NCBI GenBank assembly: GCA_014360745.1
Contig: JACIWY010000052.1
Coordinates: 1 to 13,469, forward strand
DNA length: 13,469 nucleotides
Reading direction: 5' to 3'
Source of the DNA: Chloroflexota bacterium
GTDB taxonomy: Bacteria > Chloroflexota > Anaerolineae > UBA1429
Shown: positions 6,255 through 12,775 of the stretch, piece after piece
Layout of the letters: each line of letters starts with the position of its first letter
How positions within the stretch are numbered: position 1 is the stretch's first letter
The notes under the pieces: generated by a model
The model's database searches: none
What the model was told of the DNA's origin: nothing
Seen by the model: only the letters and a program-made list of their open reading frames with translations
Made by a program: the position numbers and the translations under genes

Positions 6255-6443
6255 ATGAAGACAAAGCAAGAACGGTATGTCATAACGTCGAATCTGCGCG
6301 GGCCGGAACACGCGCGGTGGCTCGCGCGCCAAGCGGCGCCATGGATCGCGGCGATACTGGACGCGGCCGAGCAGCCGTCGCGGGCGGCGACCGAAACGGA
6401 CAGCCATACGGCGGAGGATGAAAACAGCGGTGACCCTCGATGA
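6255..6443 (+). CDS. Small early protein of unknown function
   Basis: A 62-residue ORF with a helical middle (EHARWLARQAAPWIAAILDAAEQP) and a polar acidic tail. It overlaps the next ORF by 26 bases and lies 51 bases after the Cro-like gene. No clear Shine-Dalgarno is visible before 6255. An alternative frame (6203-6421) has lower-complexity protein and looks less likely. No family recognised. Confidence 0.5.
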   Translation: MKTKQERYVITSNLRGPEHARWLARQAAPWIAAILDAAEQPSRAATETDSHTAEDENSGDPR

Positions 6444-6630
6444 GCATTTAGACAACTTGGCGGATGAACTAGACGAGCTGGCGCAAACGATCCGCAACCG
6501 CAAAAACATGGCGCCGGGCAATCAGGCCTGGGAGTACATGCGCCAGGAGCTGTTGCGGGCAGCCGCGGAGATCTGGCGCGCGCTGGCGGACATGACAGGG
6601 GAGGAGCAGCGATGGCCACAGCGGAACTAG
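6418..6630 (+). CDS. Small helical early protein of unknown function
   Basis: The 70-residue product is almost entirely amphipathic helix (LDEHLDNLADELDELAQTIR, then EYMRQELLRAAAEIWRALAD), possibly a coiled coil. GGAGG directly touches the ATG at 6418, too close for ideal initiation. GTG at 6430 with the same GGAGG, or coupling to the overlapping upstream ORF, are alternatives. Its stop overlaps the next gene by 19 bases. Function unknown. Confidence 0.6.
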   Translation: MKTAVTLDEHLDNLADELDELAQTIRNRKNMAPGNQAWEYMRQELLRAAAEIWRALADMTGEEQRWPQRN

Positions 6631-7097
6631 AGCGACCCAACCTATCCCTCGGCCCCATCCTGGCGGCCTGCGGGCTGATCGCGCTCATCGCCCTGGCGCC
6701 CGGCGTGGCCATCCGCGAGCGCGCGGACGGGCACGCGGTGGGCAGCCATGGCACAAGCGCATTGGAGATCATCCGGCGGCAACGGCGCGCGGATCTGGAC
6801 GTGTGGTACTCGCGCTCGCGCGAGACGGCATTGGTCATCGGCTGCGACGGGGAGAGCGGACTTTGCGGGCTCATGGTCATCGGGGTGCGCGGGCACCGGC
6901 TCGACGCGACCGCGTTTTCCTGGGCCGATCTGGACCGCCACTTGGAGATCACCCATTTCCTGACGGCGGCCCGGCGCGTGCCCAAGATCATCGCGCGGGA
7001 CGGATATATACGCGTGTGGCCTCCCGCGCCGACGGATGTAGTGCCGCCGGTGTGGGAGCGATGTACAGGAGGTGCATTTGGAGCAAGCGCAGGATAG
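6612..7097 (+). CDS. Early protein with one N-terminal membrane segment, unknown function
   Basis: The 161-residue protein has a hydrophobic segment at about 11-34 (PILAACGLIALIALAPGVAI) and a mixed alpha/beta soluble part (DVWYSRSRETALVIGCDGES, then a SWADLDRHLEITHFL helix). GGGGAGGAG precedes the ATG at 6612. It lies in the early + operon and overlaps its neighbours on both sides, which is typical of phage gene packing. The single anchor and polar C-terminal domain suggest a membrane-associated early protein, but no family is recognised. Confidence 0.65.
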   Translation: MATAELERPNLSLGPILAACGLIALIALAPGVAIRERADGHAVGSHGTSALEIIRRQRRADLDVWYSRSRETALVIGCDGESGLCGLMVIGVRGHRLDATAFSWADLDRHLEITHFLTAARRVPKIIARDGYIRVWPPAPTDVVPPVWERCTGGAFGASAG

Positions 7098-7288
7098 CAG
7101 ATGGGCAGCTGCGGATCACCGAGGCGCCCTTATGGGCGCTCGGACGGCTCAAGTCACGGCTAGAGATGGCCCGCGACTTGACCCGCGACGAGAGGGCGCG
7201 AGAGCTGTTGGACGCGGCGATCCGCGAGGCCGATGAGGCGCAGCGCATCATCGCCGCATGGGACGGGTATCACTACAGACGGAGGTAA
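7061..7288 (+). CDS. Small charged early protein, unknown function
   Basis: From ATG 7061 the product is 75 residues. The part after residue 15 (LRITEAPLWALGRLKSRLEM and the following helices, ending GYHYRRR) looks like genuine helical protein. The start overlaps the previous gene by 37 bases and the Shine-Dalgarno GGGAG is close to the ATG, so the exact start is uncertain. The reading frame stays open further upstream, but only as a shadow of the 6612 gene. No family recognised. Confidence 0.5.
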   Translation: MYRRCIWSKRRIADGQLRITEAPLWALGRLKSRLEMARDLTRDERARELLDAAIREADEAQRIIAAWDGYHYRRR

Positions 7289-7290
7289 AC

Positions 7291-7320
7291 ATGGCAGAGG
7301 AGGCAAACGATGAGCGATAA
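7291..7320 (+). CDS. Possible 9-residue leader peptide (MAEEANDER)
   Basis: ATG at 7291 follows GGAGG with a 5-base gap. The tiny ORF ends at TAA 7318-7320, inside the first codons of the gene starting at 7310. It may couple or tune translation of that gene. It could also be chance, because its own codons supply the Shine-Dalgarno of the downstream start. Confidence 0.25.
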   Translation: MAEEANDER

Positions 7321-7534
7321 GAACATGTGGATCGCAGTCTGTGATGCATTCGGGGAAGGTAATTGGTATCTGCGCGCCGACAGCATCTTGCGCGTCTCGT
7401 GGCGCAAGGGCGAGGCCTGGCTGCACACGGCGGATGCAGCCTATAAGGTGGTCGGCGAGGGGCTGAAGTCGTTGCGCGCCTGGCTGGACGGCCAGGGCGT
7501 CGTGGATCTGCGCGGGGAGGTGAAACATGGCTAG
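7310..7534 (+). CDS. Small early protein, unknown function
   Basis: The 74-residue product is beta-rich (WYLRADSILRVSWRKGEAWL, then TADAAYKVVGEGL), resembling small compact phage proteins that recur in early regions. GAGGAGG lies 7 bases before the ATG. It overlaps the next gene by 8 bases. No named family recognised. Confidence 0.6.
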   Translation: MSDKNMWIAVCDAFGEGNWYLRADSILRVSWRKGEAWLHTADAAYKVVGEGLKSLRAWLDGQGVVDLRGEVKHG

Positions 7535-7727
7535 GTACAACGTTATGAACCGCATTACACACGAGCAGGCGTTCGGAGTGCAGGCCGACAGCGCGCAGGA
7601 AGCGTGCGCGCGTTGCGGCTGGCTGATCGGAGACTGTTACGTGAAACGGATCGGCGATATGCCGCGGGGCGACGGCGCGCCGCGCGATGACAACGCGGCG
7701 GACAAGAGCGCGGGGAGAAAGCCATGA
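7527..7727 (+). CDS. Small phage-type protein with SAQEAC...GW motif
   Basis: The 66-residue product has a short beta-strand, then ADSAQEACARCGWLIGDCYV with Cys27, Cys30 and Cys37, and a disordered charged tail. This pattern (a strand, an AQEA helix, a GW and a final strand) is common in tiny phage and element proteins of unknown role. GGGGAGG precedes the ATG by 6 bases. It overlaps both neighbours slightly. Confidence 0.6.
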   Translation: MARYNVMNRITHEQAFGVQADSAQEACARCGWLIGDCYVKRIGDMPRGDGAPRDDNAADKSAGRKP

Positions 7728-7861
7728 ACACAGCATTGTGCGTATTCATCGGCATCGGCATCGTCTGCTTCGCCCTCGTTTACGGCTGTTGTTACGTGTC
7801 CGGCGGCATCTCGCGGGCTGAGGAGCGACGCGGGGATCATCTGCGCGACAGGTGGCGATGA
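7724..7861 (+). CDS. 45-residue single-membrane-segment peptide
   Basis: ATG at 7724 follows GGGGAGA. The peptide has an N-terminal membrane segment (ALCVFIGIGIVCFALVYGCC) and a short basic C-terminal tail (EERRGDHLRDRWR). Its stop TGA at 7859 overlaps the ATG of the next ORF at 7858. Phages use such peptides as membrane effectors or holin-like proteins. With no endolysin nearby, no function is assigned. Confidence 0.5.
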   Translation: MNTALCVFIGIGIVCFALVYGCCYVSGGISRAEERRGDHLRDRWR

Positions 7862-8142
7862 TGGACGGCATGGCGGGCGAGTACGCGCTCAACATATACG
7901 ATCTTGCGGCGCTCGGCGATCTCGCCGGGGTTCTGATCGGCCCCGTGCTCGGCGGCGTAGCGCCGGTCGGCAATGAGCTAGTAGACGAGGTAGGTATTAC
8001 GCTCGCTTGCGATGAGGATCGAGCATTGGCGATTATCGATGTTTTGCGCCTGCGGATGCCCCGGCTGCGCGCGTACCGACGCGGCCCACGCGGCGGTTGG
8101 AAACAGTTGCGGCGGGCGCCGGCGCGGACAGACGCGCGATAG
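7858..8142 (+). CDS. Small early protein, unknown function
   Basis: The start at 7858 forms an ATGA overlap with the previous stop. GTG 7852 and ATG 7861 are alternatives. The product is about 94 residues. An N-terminal Gly-rich moderately hydrophobic stretch (LAALGDLAGVLIGPVLGGVA) is followed by an acidic helix (CDEDRALAIIDVLRLRMPRL) and a basic tail rich in Arg. No family recognised. Confidence 0.5.
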   Translation: MMDGMAGEYALNIYDLAALGDLAGVLIGPVLGGVAPVGNELVDEVGITLACDEDRALAIIDVLRLRMPRLRAYRRGPRGGWKQLRRAPARTDAR

Positions 8143-8151
8143 GCGGGAATA

Positions 8152-8319
8152 ATGGACATTCTACTATTCATTGTCGCGGCCCTGGTCGTGTTGAGCGCCT
8201 GCGACAAGGGACAGCGCGGAGGCAACCATGGGAACCCACATCGGACCGAACGTCGACTGGAACGTCATGACCGCCGAGGAGGCCGAGGCGCTCGCGGCGG
8301 GCTTGGCCGAGGCGGATAG
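8152..8319 (+). CDS. Possible short lipoprotein overlapping the next gene
   Basis: ATG at 8152 follows GGCGGG. The 55-residue product opens with a hydrophobic signal and a perfect lipobox (MDILLFIVAALVVLSAC), so Cys17 could be lipidated and the mature peptide held at the membrane. The remainder is low-complexity Arg/Gly-rich sequence that overlaps the gene starting at 8228 by 92 bases, so only the first part may matter. Its size and lipobox recall phage Rz1-like or plasmid release lipoproteins, but no partner gene is visible. Confidence 0.4.
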   Translation: MDILLFIVAALVVLSACDKGQRGGNHGNPHRTERRLERHDRRGGRGARGGLGRGG

Positions 8320-8713
8320 GGAAACGCCAAAAACGGACGGGCGGGCTTCGGTCAAAAGACCGGGAACGCCCCAACAGGTGCGGTCATGGCTGCAGCGGAA
8401 AGCGGCCCTGTTCGCCGCGCAGGGCAAAACCGCAACGCCGGGGCAACGGGGCGCCATGATCGGGGCGCTAGAGGCGCTGTTCCCGTCCGAACCGCGGGAT
8501 ATGAGAACGCAATGCCGCTACAGCCTATTGCGGTACGTGTACGGCGTGGACAGCTCGAAAAAACTAACGGACGCGCAGGCGCTGGCGTTGCTGGCCTGGG
8601 CGCAGGCGCGAGACGACATGGGCATTCCGCGCGCCAGCGACCTGGCCATCGCCGAGGCGGCGGCCATCATCAACGCTGCAGGCGAGGCGGCGGGACAACA
8701 GCGGCTGATATAA
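8228..8713 (+). CDS. Helical accessory protein of the replication module
   Basis: The 161-residue protein starts at ATG 8228, five bases after GGAGG. Residues from about 45 onward are helical, with TPGQRGAMIGALEALF, then a CRYSLLRYVYGVDSSKKLTD stretch and DAQALALLAWA. The order Q-R-x-helix, R-x-x-L-x-x-x-x-G and L-T-D-x-x-A-x-x-L-L is loosely reminiscent of Mu GemA (Gp16)-like regulators and of small phage proteins beside recombination or SSB genes. That resemblance is weak. The gene sits 21 bases upstream of the SSB-tailed protein, so a role in replication or recombination is an inference from context. Confidence 0.6.
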   Translation: MGTHIGPNVDWNVMTAEEAEALAAGLAEADRETPKTDGRASVKRPGTPQQVRSWLQRKAALFAAQGKTATPGQRGAMIGALEALFPSEPRDMRTQCRYSLLRYVYGVDSSKKLTDAQALALLAWAQARDDMGIPRASDLAIAEAAAIINAAGEAAGQQRLI

Positions 8714-8734
8714 GCATACGCAAAGGAGAGAAAG

Positions 8735-9610
8735 ATGACAGAGACATGGCTGGACGCGATTGACCGGATCGATCAGGACACGGTGGAAACATCGGGCCAG
8801 GGCTACCCCTGGATCCAATGGGTGCACGGCAACCCGCAGCTCAAACGGCTCGGCGGCGTGCCCTACACCGGCGGCTGGTTCATGCCCGCCGACGGCGCGG
8901 GATTGGACGACGAGGCCGAGATCGAGGGTTGGACGCGGGGGACGCTGACCCACCCCAACGGCGAGGAGACGGCGGGCTGGTTCGCGCGCGACATCACCAT
9001 CGCGCTGATCCGCTCGCGGCGCGCCTGGGTGGTGCGCGATGGCGACACCTACGAGCTCTACCCCTGGGATCAATACGACCAGGCCAAAGCGGCGGGGCGC
9101 CCCAGCGGCAAGCTGCAGATTTTGGCGGTGGTCAAAAACTTGGCCGCGCCGCGGCCCGTCGTATTGACGATGCGCGGCAGCGTCTCGCGGGCGTTTTCGC
9201 CGAGCCGCGCGGGCGACACGGTGCTCAATCAGTTCAATCGCTGCGTGCTCGCGCCGGCCAACAAATTGGCGGCGCGGGCCGGGCGCAAAGGGCGCTACCC
9301 CTATCGGGCCTTTTGGCTGACCGTGGGGCCGAAGCGCCACCCGGACGGCAGCCCCGTTTTTTCCACCGTTGGCGAGGGCAGCGAAAGCTCCAAGATCACC
9401 GAGCCGACGGCCATCGGCCTGCGCGACAAGATGACGCCCCAGGAGATCGGCGCCCTCTTCGTCGGCCTGGAGGTCTTGGAGGAGACCACACAGTACTGGC
9501 GCGAGGCCGAGGAATGGGCCAACGCCTGGTCGCGGCGCGTCGAGCCCGCGGAGAGCGCGTTGCCGGACCACGCGCTGCCAAGCGCGGACGAGATAGATCT
9601 GCCGTTCTAG
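8735..9610 (+). CDS. Putative single-stranded-DNA-binding-like protein with acidic LPF tail
   Basis: The 291-residue protein begins at ATG 8735 after AAAGGAGAG. Early motifs are YPWIQWVHGNPQLKRLGGVP and GGWFMPADGAG; an RGTLTHPNGEETAGWFARDI segment and a strand AFWLTVGPK follow. These suggest a mainly beta fold rich in aromatic residues, as in ssDNA-binding proteins. The last residues, after a flexible Pro/Ala/Glu stretch, are EIDLPF. This closely resembles the conserved acidic tip of bacterial SSB (for example DDDIPF or DDDLPF), which docks PriA, RecO, RecJ and others. It lies just upstream of the primase-helicase. A role as the element's own SSB or helicase loader is inferred, not shown; I do not recognise the family. 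Confidence 0.7.
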   Translation: MTETWLDAIDRIDQDTVETSGQGYPWIQWVHGNPQLKRLGGVPYTGGWFMPADGAGLDDEAEIEGWTRGTLTHPNGEETAGWFARDITIALIRSRRAWVVRDGDTYELYPWDQYDQAKAAGRPSGKLQILAVVKNLAAPRPVVLTMRGSVSRAFSPSRAGDTVLNQFNRCVLAPANKLAARAGRKGRYPYRAFWLTVGPKRHPDGSPVFSTVGEGSESSKITEPTAIGLRDKMTPQEIGALFVGLEVLEETTQYWREAEEWANAWSRRVEPAESALPDHALPSADEIDLPF

Positions 9611-9619
9611 TCACCCCCA

Positions 9620-9645
9620 GCCCGCCGGAGCGATCTCCGGCGGGC
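9620..9645 (+). repeat. Perfect GC-rich hairpin between two operon genes
   Basis: Arms GCCCGCCGGA and TCCGGCGGGC form a 10-bp stem with a 6-base loop just after the stop of the SSB-like gene. CCTCTC follows rather than a T-run, so termination should be partial at most. It could protect the upstream mRNA end and set the ratio of the SSB-like protein to the primase downstream. Confidence 0.65.
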
Positions 9646-9664
9646 CCTCTCATGGAGGAATGCC

Positions 9665-9859
9665 ATGACGAACGCCGAACAACACCTATGGCGGGACGCC
9701 AAACGGCTATGGCTGGAAGCCGAGGATTTGCCCCAAAAACGCCCCGAAAAGGCCTACGTTATATGCCCCGAATGCCATGGCGACGCGGAATGGTCGCCCT
9801 GCGCCACCTGCGGGGGGAGGCGCCGGCTCGCGCGGGATGAGGCCGCGGGGAAACGATGA
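9665..9859 (+). CDS. Small zinc-ribbon protein upstream of the primase
   Basis: The 64-residue product has an acidic helical N-terminus and then CPECHGDAEWSPCATCGG, with Cys34, Cys37, Cys46 and Cys49 in two CxxC knuckles like the DnaJ-type zinc finger, and a basic tail. GGAGG precedes the ATG by 7 bases. Its TGA overlaps the primase ATG (ATGA), so the two are probably co-translated. It may be a DNA- or protein-binding cofactor of the primase. Confidence 0.65.
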   Translation: MTNAEQHLWRDAKRLWLEAEDLPQKRPEKAYVICPECHGDAEWSPCATCGGRRRLARDEAAGKR

Positions 9860-11988
9860 TGTCGCTGCTTGACGCGGCAATAGCCTACGCCCGCCGCGGC
9901 TGGCGCGTTTTCCCCTGCCGGCCGCGGGGGAAAGCGCCCCTCACGCCCCATGGCGTCAAGGACGCGACGACGGACCCGGAGACGATCCGCCGCTGGTGGC
10001 GCCGCTGGCCGGAGGCCAATATCGGCCTCGCCTGCGGGGCGTCTGGCTTGGCGGTCCTGGATGTCGACCCGCGCGCGGGCGGCGACGAATCGCTGCGCGA
10101 CCTGCTGCAAAGGCTAGGCCGCGAGGCGCTCGAGACGGTGACCGCCGAGACGGGCGGGGGCGGGCTGCATCTGTATTTTCGCTCACGCGGGGGCGCGCGT
10201 TGCTCCGCCGGCGCTCTGGGCGAGGGGCTGGACGTGAAGGCGGACGGCGGCTATGTGATCGCGCCGCCGTCCGTGCACCCCAACGGCAACGAATACCAAT
10301 GGGCCTATGGCTACTCGCCCGACGAGCGCGCCGTCGCGCCGCTGCCAACGGCGTTGGCCGAGCTCATGGCCAAACCGGCGGGCCGATCCGCGCCCGCCAC
10401 CGGAGGCGAGGAGCGCATCGCCGAGGGCCAACGCAACGCGACCTTGGCCAGCCTGGCGGGGGCGATGCGCCGGCGAGGCATGACGGCGGAGGCCATCGAG
10501 GCCGCCTTGCTGGCCGAAAACGCCCGGCGGTGCGATCCGCCGCTAGAAACAGACGAGGTGCGGCGCATCGCCGCCAGCATCGCCAGGTACGAGCCCGCGC
10601 GCCCGGCCTACCATCGCTCCGACCTGGGCAACGCCAGGCGCTTCGTAGATCGCTACCACGACAAAATCCGCTTCGACTGCACGTCGGAGCGCTGGCTGAT
10701 CTGGAACGGAACGCGGTGGGAGGAGGATCAGGACGGCGAAGCCATGCGCCTGGCCAAAGAGACGGTGCTGGCCATGCTCGACGAGCTGTCGGCCATAGAC
10801 GAGCGAGAGGAACGCAAAGGGCTTTTCCGCTTCATCCTCGCCTCCGAGAACGCCGGCCGCCTGGCGGCCATGCTGAAACTGGCCCAAACGGAGCCGGAGA
10901 TCGCCCTGACCCGCGCCGCGCTCGACGCCGACCCCTGGCTGTTCAATTGCCTCAACGGCACCGTCGATCTGCGCACCGGAGAGCTACGGCCCCATAGCCG
11001 AGACGACCTGATCACGCGCATGGCGCCCGCGCGCTATGACCCCGACGCGACCTTCCCGCTGTGGGAGCGCTTCCTGAGGGACGCGACGGGCGACGACGAG
11101 GAGCTGATCGCCTTCCTGGCGCGCGCGGCGGGCTACTCGCTCACCGGCGATTGCCGCGAGGAGAAGCTCTTTTTCGTCCACGGGCCGACGAACTCGGGCA
11201 AGAGCACCTTCCTAGAGGCGCTCAAGGCCATGCTGGGCGATTACGCCACCACCGCCGATTTCGAGACCTTCCTCTCGCGCTCCTTCGTCGGCGGGCCGCG
11301 CCCGGACATCGCCAGGCTGGCCGGCGCGCGCTTTGTGGCCAGCATCGAGGTAGACGAGGGCAAACGATTGGCCGAGGGCTTGGTGAAACAGCTCACCGGC
11401 GGCGACACGGTGACGGCGCGCTTCCTCTACCAGAGCGAGTTTGAGTTCACGCCGCAATTCAAGCTCTGGCTGGCGGCCAACCACGCGCCCGAAATCCAGC
11501 ACGACGACGCGGCGATGTGGCGACGTATCCTGCGCGTGCCCTTCGAGATCGTCGTGCCGGAGGGAAAACGCGATCCGACCCTCAAAATGACGCTGAAAAA
11601 CGACGACGCGGCCAGGGCGGCGATCCTGGCCTGGGCCGTGCGGGGCTGCCTCGATTGGCAGCGACAGGGCCTGGCCGTGCCGGAGCGCGTGCGCCGGGCC
11701 ACCGATCAGTACCGACTGGCGCAAGACCCCCTGCGGGAGTTCATCCTGTCCTGCTGCCTGCTGTCGGAACGGGCCATGGTACCGGCCGGCGAGCTGCGCC
11801 GCGAATACGAGGCCTGGTGCAAAGAAAACGGCGAGAAGCCGCTGTACGGCGCGGCGTGGGGGGAGGCATTGCGGGCGCGAGGATGCAAACAGGACAATGT
11901 AAGGATTAGCGGTACACGCACGAGGGTATGGCGGGGCATTGGCTTGACCGCCGCGGATGATGCCGAGGAAGAGCCATTGCCTTTCTAG
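9856..11988 (+). CDS. PrimPol-D5 replication protein: primase-polymerase plus SF3 helicase
   Basis: The 710-residue protein is the replication initiator of the element. The N-terminal prim-pol domain (about 1-170) shows GWRVFPC, KAPLT, the metal site LDVDP (Asp69, Asp71), TGGGGLHLYF with His105 and the late strand GLDVKADGGYVIAPPSVHPN. A primase C-terminal linker helix follows (about 185-245), then the D5 N-terminal region (about 300-420). The SF3 helicase has Walker A HGPTNSGKST (442-451), a Walker B-like VASIEVDE (494-501) and motif C LAANHAPE (539-546). A winged-helix-like part covers about 630-695. The C-terminus reads AEEEPLPF, another SSB-like acidic tail. The start overlaps the upstream TGA; the second codon is also ATG. 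A putative origin lies directly downstream. Confidence 0.93.
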   Translation: MMSLLDAAIAYARRGWRVFPCRPRGKAPLTPHGVKDATTDPETIRRWWRRWPEANIGLACGASGLAVLDVDPRAGGDESLRDLLQRLGREALETVTAETGGGGLHLYFRSRGGARCSAGALGEGLDVKADGGYVIAPPSVHPNGNEYQWAYGYSPDERAVAPLPTALAELMAKPAGRSAPATGGEERIAEGQRNATLASLAGAMRRRGMTAEAIEAALLAENARRCDPPLETDEVRRIAASIARYEPARPAYHRSDLGNARRFVDRYHDKIRFDCTSERWLIWNGTRWEEDQDGEAMRLAKETVLAMLDELSAIDEREERKGLFRFILASENAGRLAAMLKLAQTEPEIALTRAALDADPWLFNCLNGTVDLRTGELRPHSRDDLITRMAPARYDPDATFPLWERFLRDATGDDEELIAFLARAAGYSLTGDCREEKLFFVHGPTNSGKSTFLEALKAMLGDYATTADFETFLSRSFVGGPRPDIARLAGARFVASIEVDEGKRLAEGLVKQLTGGDTVTARFLYQSEFEFTPQFKLWLAANHAPEIQHDDAAMWRRILRVPFEIVVPEGKRDPTLKMTLKNDDAARAAILAWAVRGCLDWQRQGLAVPERVRRATDQYRLAQDPLREFILSCCLLSERAMVPAGELRREYEAWCKENGEKPLYGAAWGEALRARGCKQDNVRISGTRTRVWRGIGLTAADDAEEEPLPF

Positions 11989-11994
11989 CATATG

Positions 11995-12104
11995 TGGAAC
12001 GGAGGAACGGATTGGAACGGTTTTTTTGGAAAAGTAAACGCTATACGGGCCTCGCGTAAGGGACTTTTCTAAAAAATCTGTTCCATTTGTTCCATCTGTT
12101 CCAT
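11995..12104. repeat. Dyad-symmetric iteron cluster, candidate replication origin
   Basis: Three GGAAC words (11996, 12004, 12014) on the left are mirrored by three GTTCC words (12080, 12089, 12098) on the right. Inside them TTTTTTGGAAAAGT (12022-12035) is mirrored by ACTTTTCTAAAAAA (12063-12076), 13 of 14 matching. All pairs share one centre at about 12049. The right-hand words are spaced by exactly 9 bases. Iterons flanking AT-rich arms right after the primase-helicase gene are what is expected of a phage or plasmid origin. A regulatory hairpin in the mRNA is an alternative. Confidence 0.65.
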
Positions 12105-12128
12105 CCGTCACAGATCGGAGCGTAGACG

Positions 12129-12452
12129 ATGGCCGAAAACGATCACCTGTTTTTCTTGGCGCATCGCCGCGCGGAGGCGCGCGCCCGCGCGGAGGAGGCA
12201 TTGGCCGCCGCGGACGAGGCCTGGAACGCGCTGCAGGCGCTCAACGAGCGCGTGGCCAAAGGCGAGGCTTATTGCGGCGAGCACGCCGACGACAGGCGGG
12301 CGCGGCAGTTGTTATGGCGGATAAAGCGCGAGCGCGCGGCGGCGAAAGAGCGCTGGGAGGGATTGCACGAGGCGTTTTTGCGGGCGGAGGAATCCTATTT
12401 GCTGAGCGCGCGCGAATGCCGGCTCTACGGAATGGCGGAGGAAGACCGATGA
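12129..12452 (+). CDS. Coiled-coil protein of unknown function
   Basis: The 107-residue protein is almost entirely charged helix (RRAEARARAEEALAAADEAW, then RRARQLLWRIKRERAAAKER and further helices), as in phage scaffold- or accessory-type small proteins. GGAG lies 9 bases before the ATG. It is the first gene after the origin-like region, and its stop overlaps the start of the nuclease gene (ATGA). No family recognised. Confidence 0.6.
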   Translation: MAENDHLFFLAHRRAEARARAEEALAAADEAWNALQALNERVAKGEAYCGEHADDRRARQLLWRIKRERAAAKERWEGLHEAFLRAEESYLLSARECRLYGMAEEDR

Positions 12453-12772
12453 GCAAGACGTGGAAGGACGTGGAGCGCGCGGTGGCCGGGAGACTGCGGG
12501 GGCAACGGGTGAGCAACCGCGCGCCGGGGGAGGCGGGGCCGGACGTGGTGACGACGGCGTTCGCCGTGGAGGTGAAGCACAGAAAAAAATTGCCGCAATG
12601 GATTGAAGAGGCTATGCTCCAGGCCGAGAGCAATTGTCCCTCCGGCCTGTTGCCTTTGCTGGTGCTGCACGAATCGGGGCGGCACCACGAGGCCGATCTG
12701 GTCATCCTGCGGCTGGGGGATTTTCAGGAATGGTTCGGCGAGGTGAAAAATGACCCGCGAGGTGAAAAATGA
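12449..12772 (+). CDS. Small PD-(D/E)XK nuclease (Holliday-junction-resolvase-like)
   Basis: The 107-residue protein starts at ATG 12449 behind GGAGG. It shows the restriction-endonuclease-like core: Glu9 in the first helix, PD at 31-32, and EVK at 41-43 at the end of the second strand (FAVEVKHRKK). A helix (WIEEAMLQAE) and a strand (LLPLLVLHE) complete a short fold. Size and motifs fit phage RusA-unrelated resolvases or VRR-NUC-like nucleases used in replication and packaging. The exact subfamily is uncertain. The last codons are encoded in a 19-bp tandem duplication that also covers the start of the next gene. Confidence 0.75.
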   Translation: MSKTWKDVERAVAGRLRGQRVSNRAPGEAGPDVVTTAFAVEVKHRKKLPQWIEEAMLQAESNCPSGLLPLLVLHESGRHHEADLVILRLGDFQEWFGEVKNDPRGEK

Positions 12773-12775
12773 CCC
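12738..12775. repeat. Perfect 19-bp tandem duplication over a gene junction
   Basis: The same 19 bases (GCGAGGTGAAAAATGACCC) occur at 12738-12756 and 12757-12775. Each copy carries GAGGTG plus an ATG, so the ribosome site and start codon of the next gene are duplicated. Because 19 is not a multiple of 3, the copy changes the C-terminus of the nuclease. With a single copy it would end at the TAG at 12780. Confidence 0.9.

Noticed and set aside
6203..6421. Alternative small + ORF starting at the end of the Cro-like gene
   Set aside because: Its second half is Gly/Arg/Ala-rich low complexity. The overlapping frame from 6255 gives a more protein-like helical product and links to the next ORF.
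6212..6991. Long open frame (259 residues) on the minus strand
   Set aside because: It is antisense to three overlapping + genes with Shine-Dalgarno sequences and reads as Ser/Arg/Ala/Pro-rich sequence without a domain.
8564..9571. Long open frame (335 residues) on the minus strand
   Set aside because: It lies opposite the SSB-tailed gene and its upstream neighbour, which have good ribosome sites and sensible proteins. The minus translation is Arg/Ala/Gly/Pro-rich with no domain, as expected for antisense of GC-rich coding DNA.
9996..10997. Long open frame (333 residues) on the + strand in another frame
   Set aside because: It overlaps the prim-pol domain, which has all its motifs in the chosen frame. 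The alternative protein is Arg/Gly-rich low complexity.
11212..12201. Long open frame (329 residues) on the minus strand
   Set aside because: It is antisense to the SF3 helicase domain and runs across the dyad repeat region. No motif or convincing start was found.
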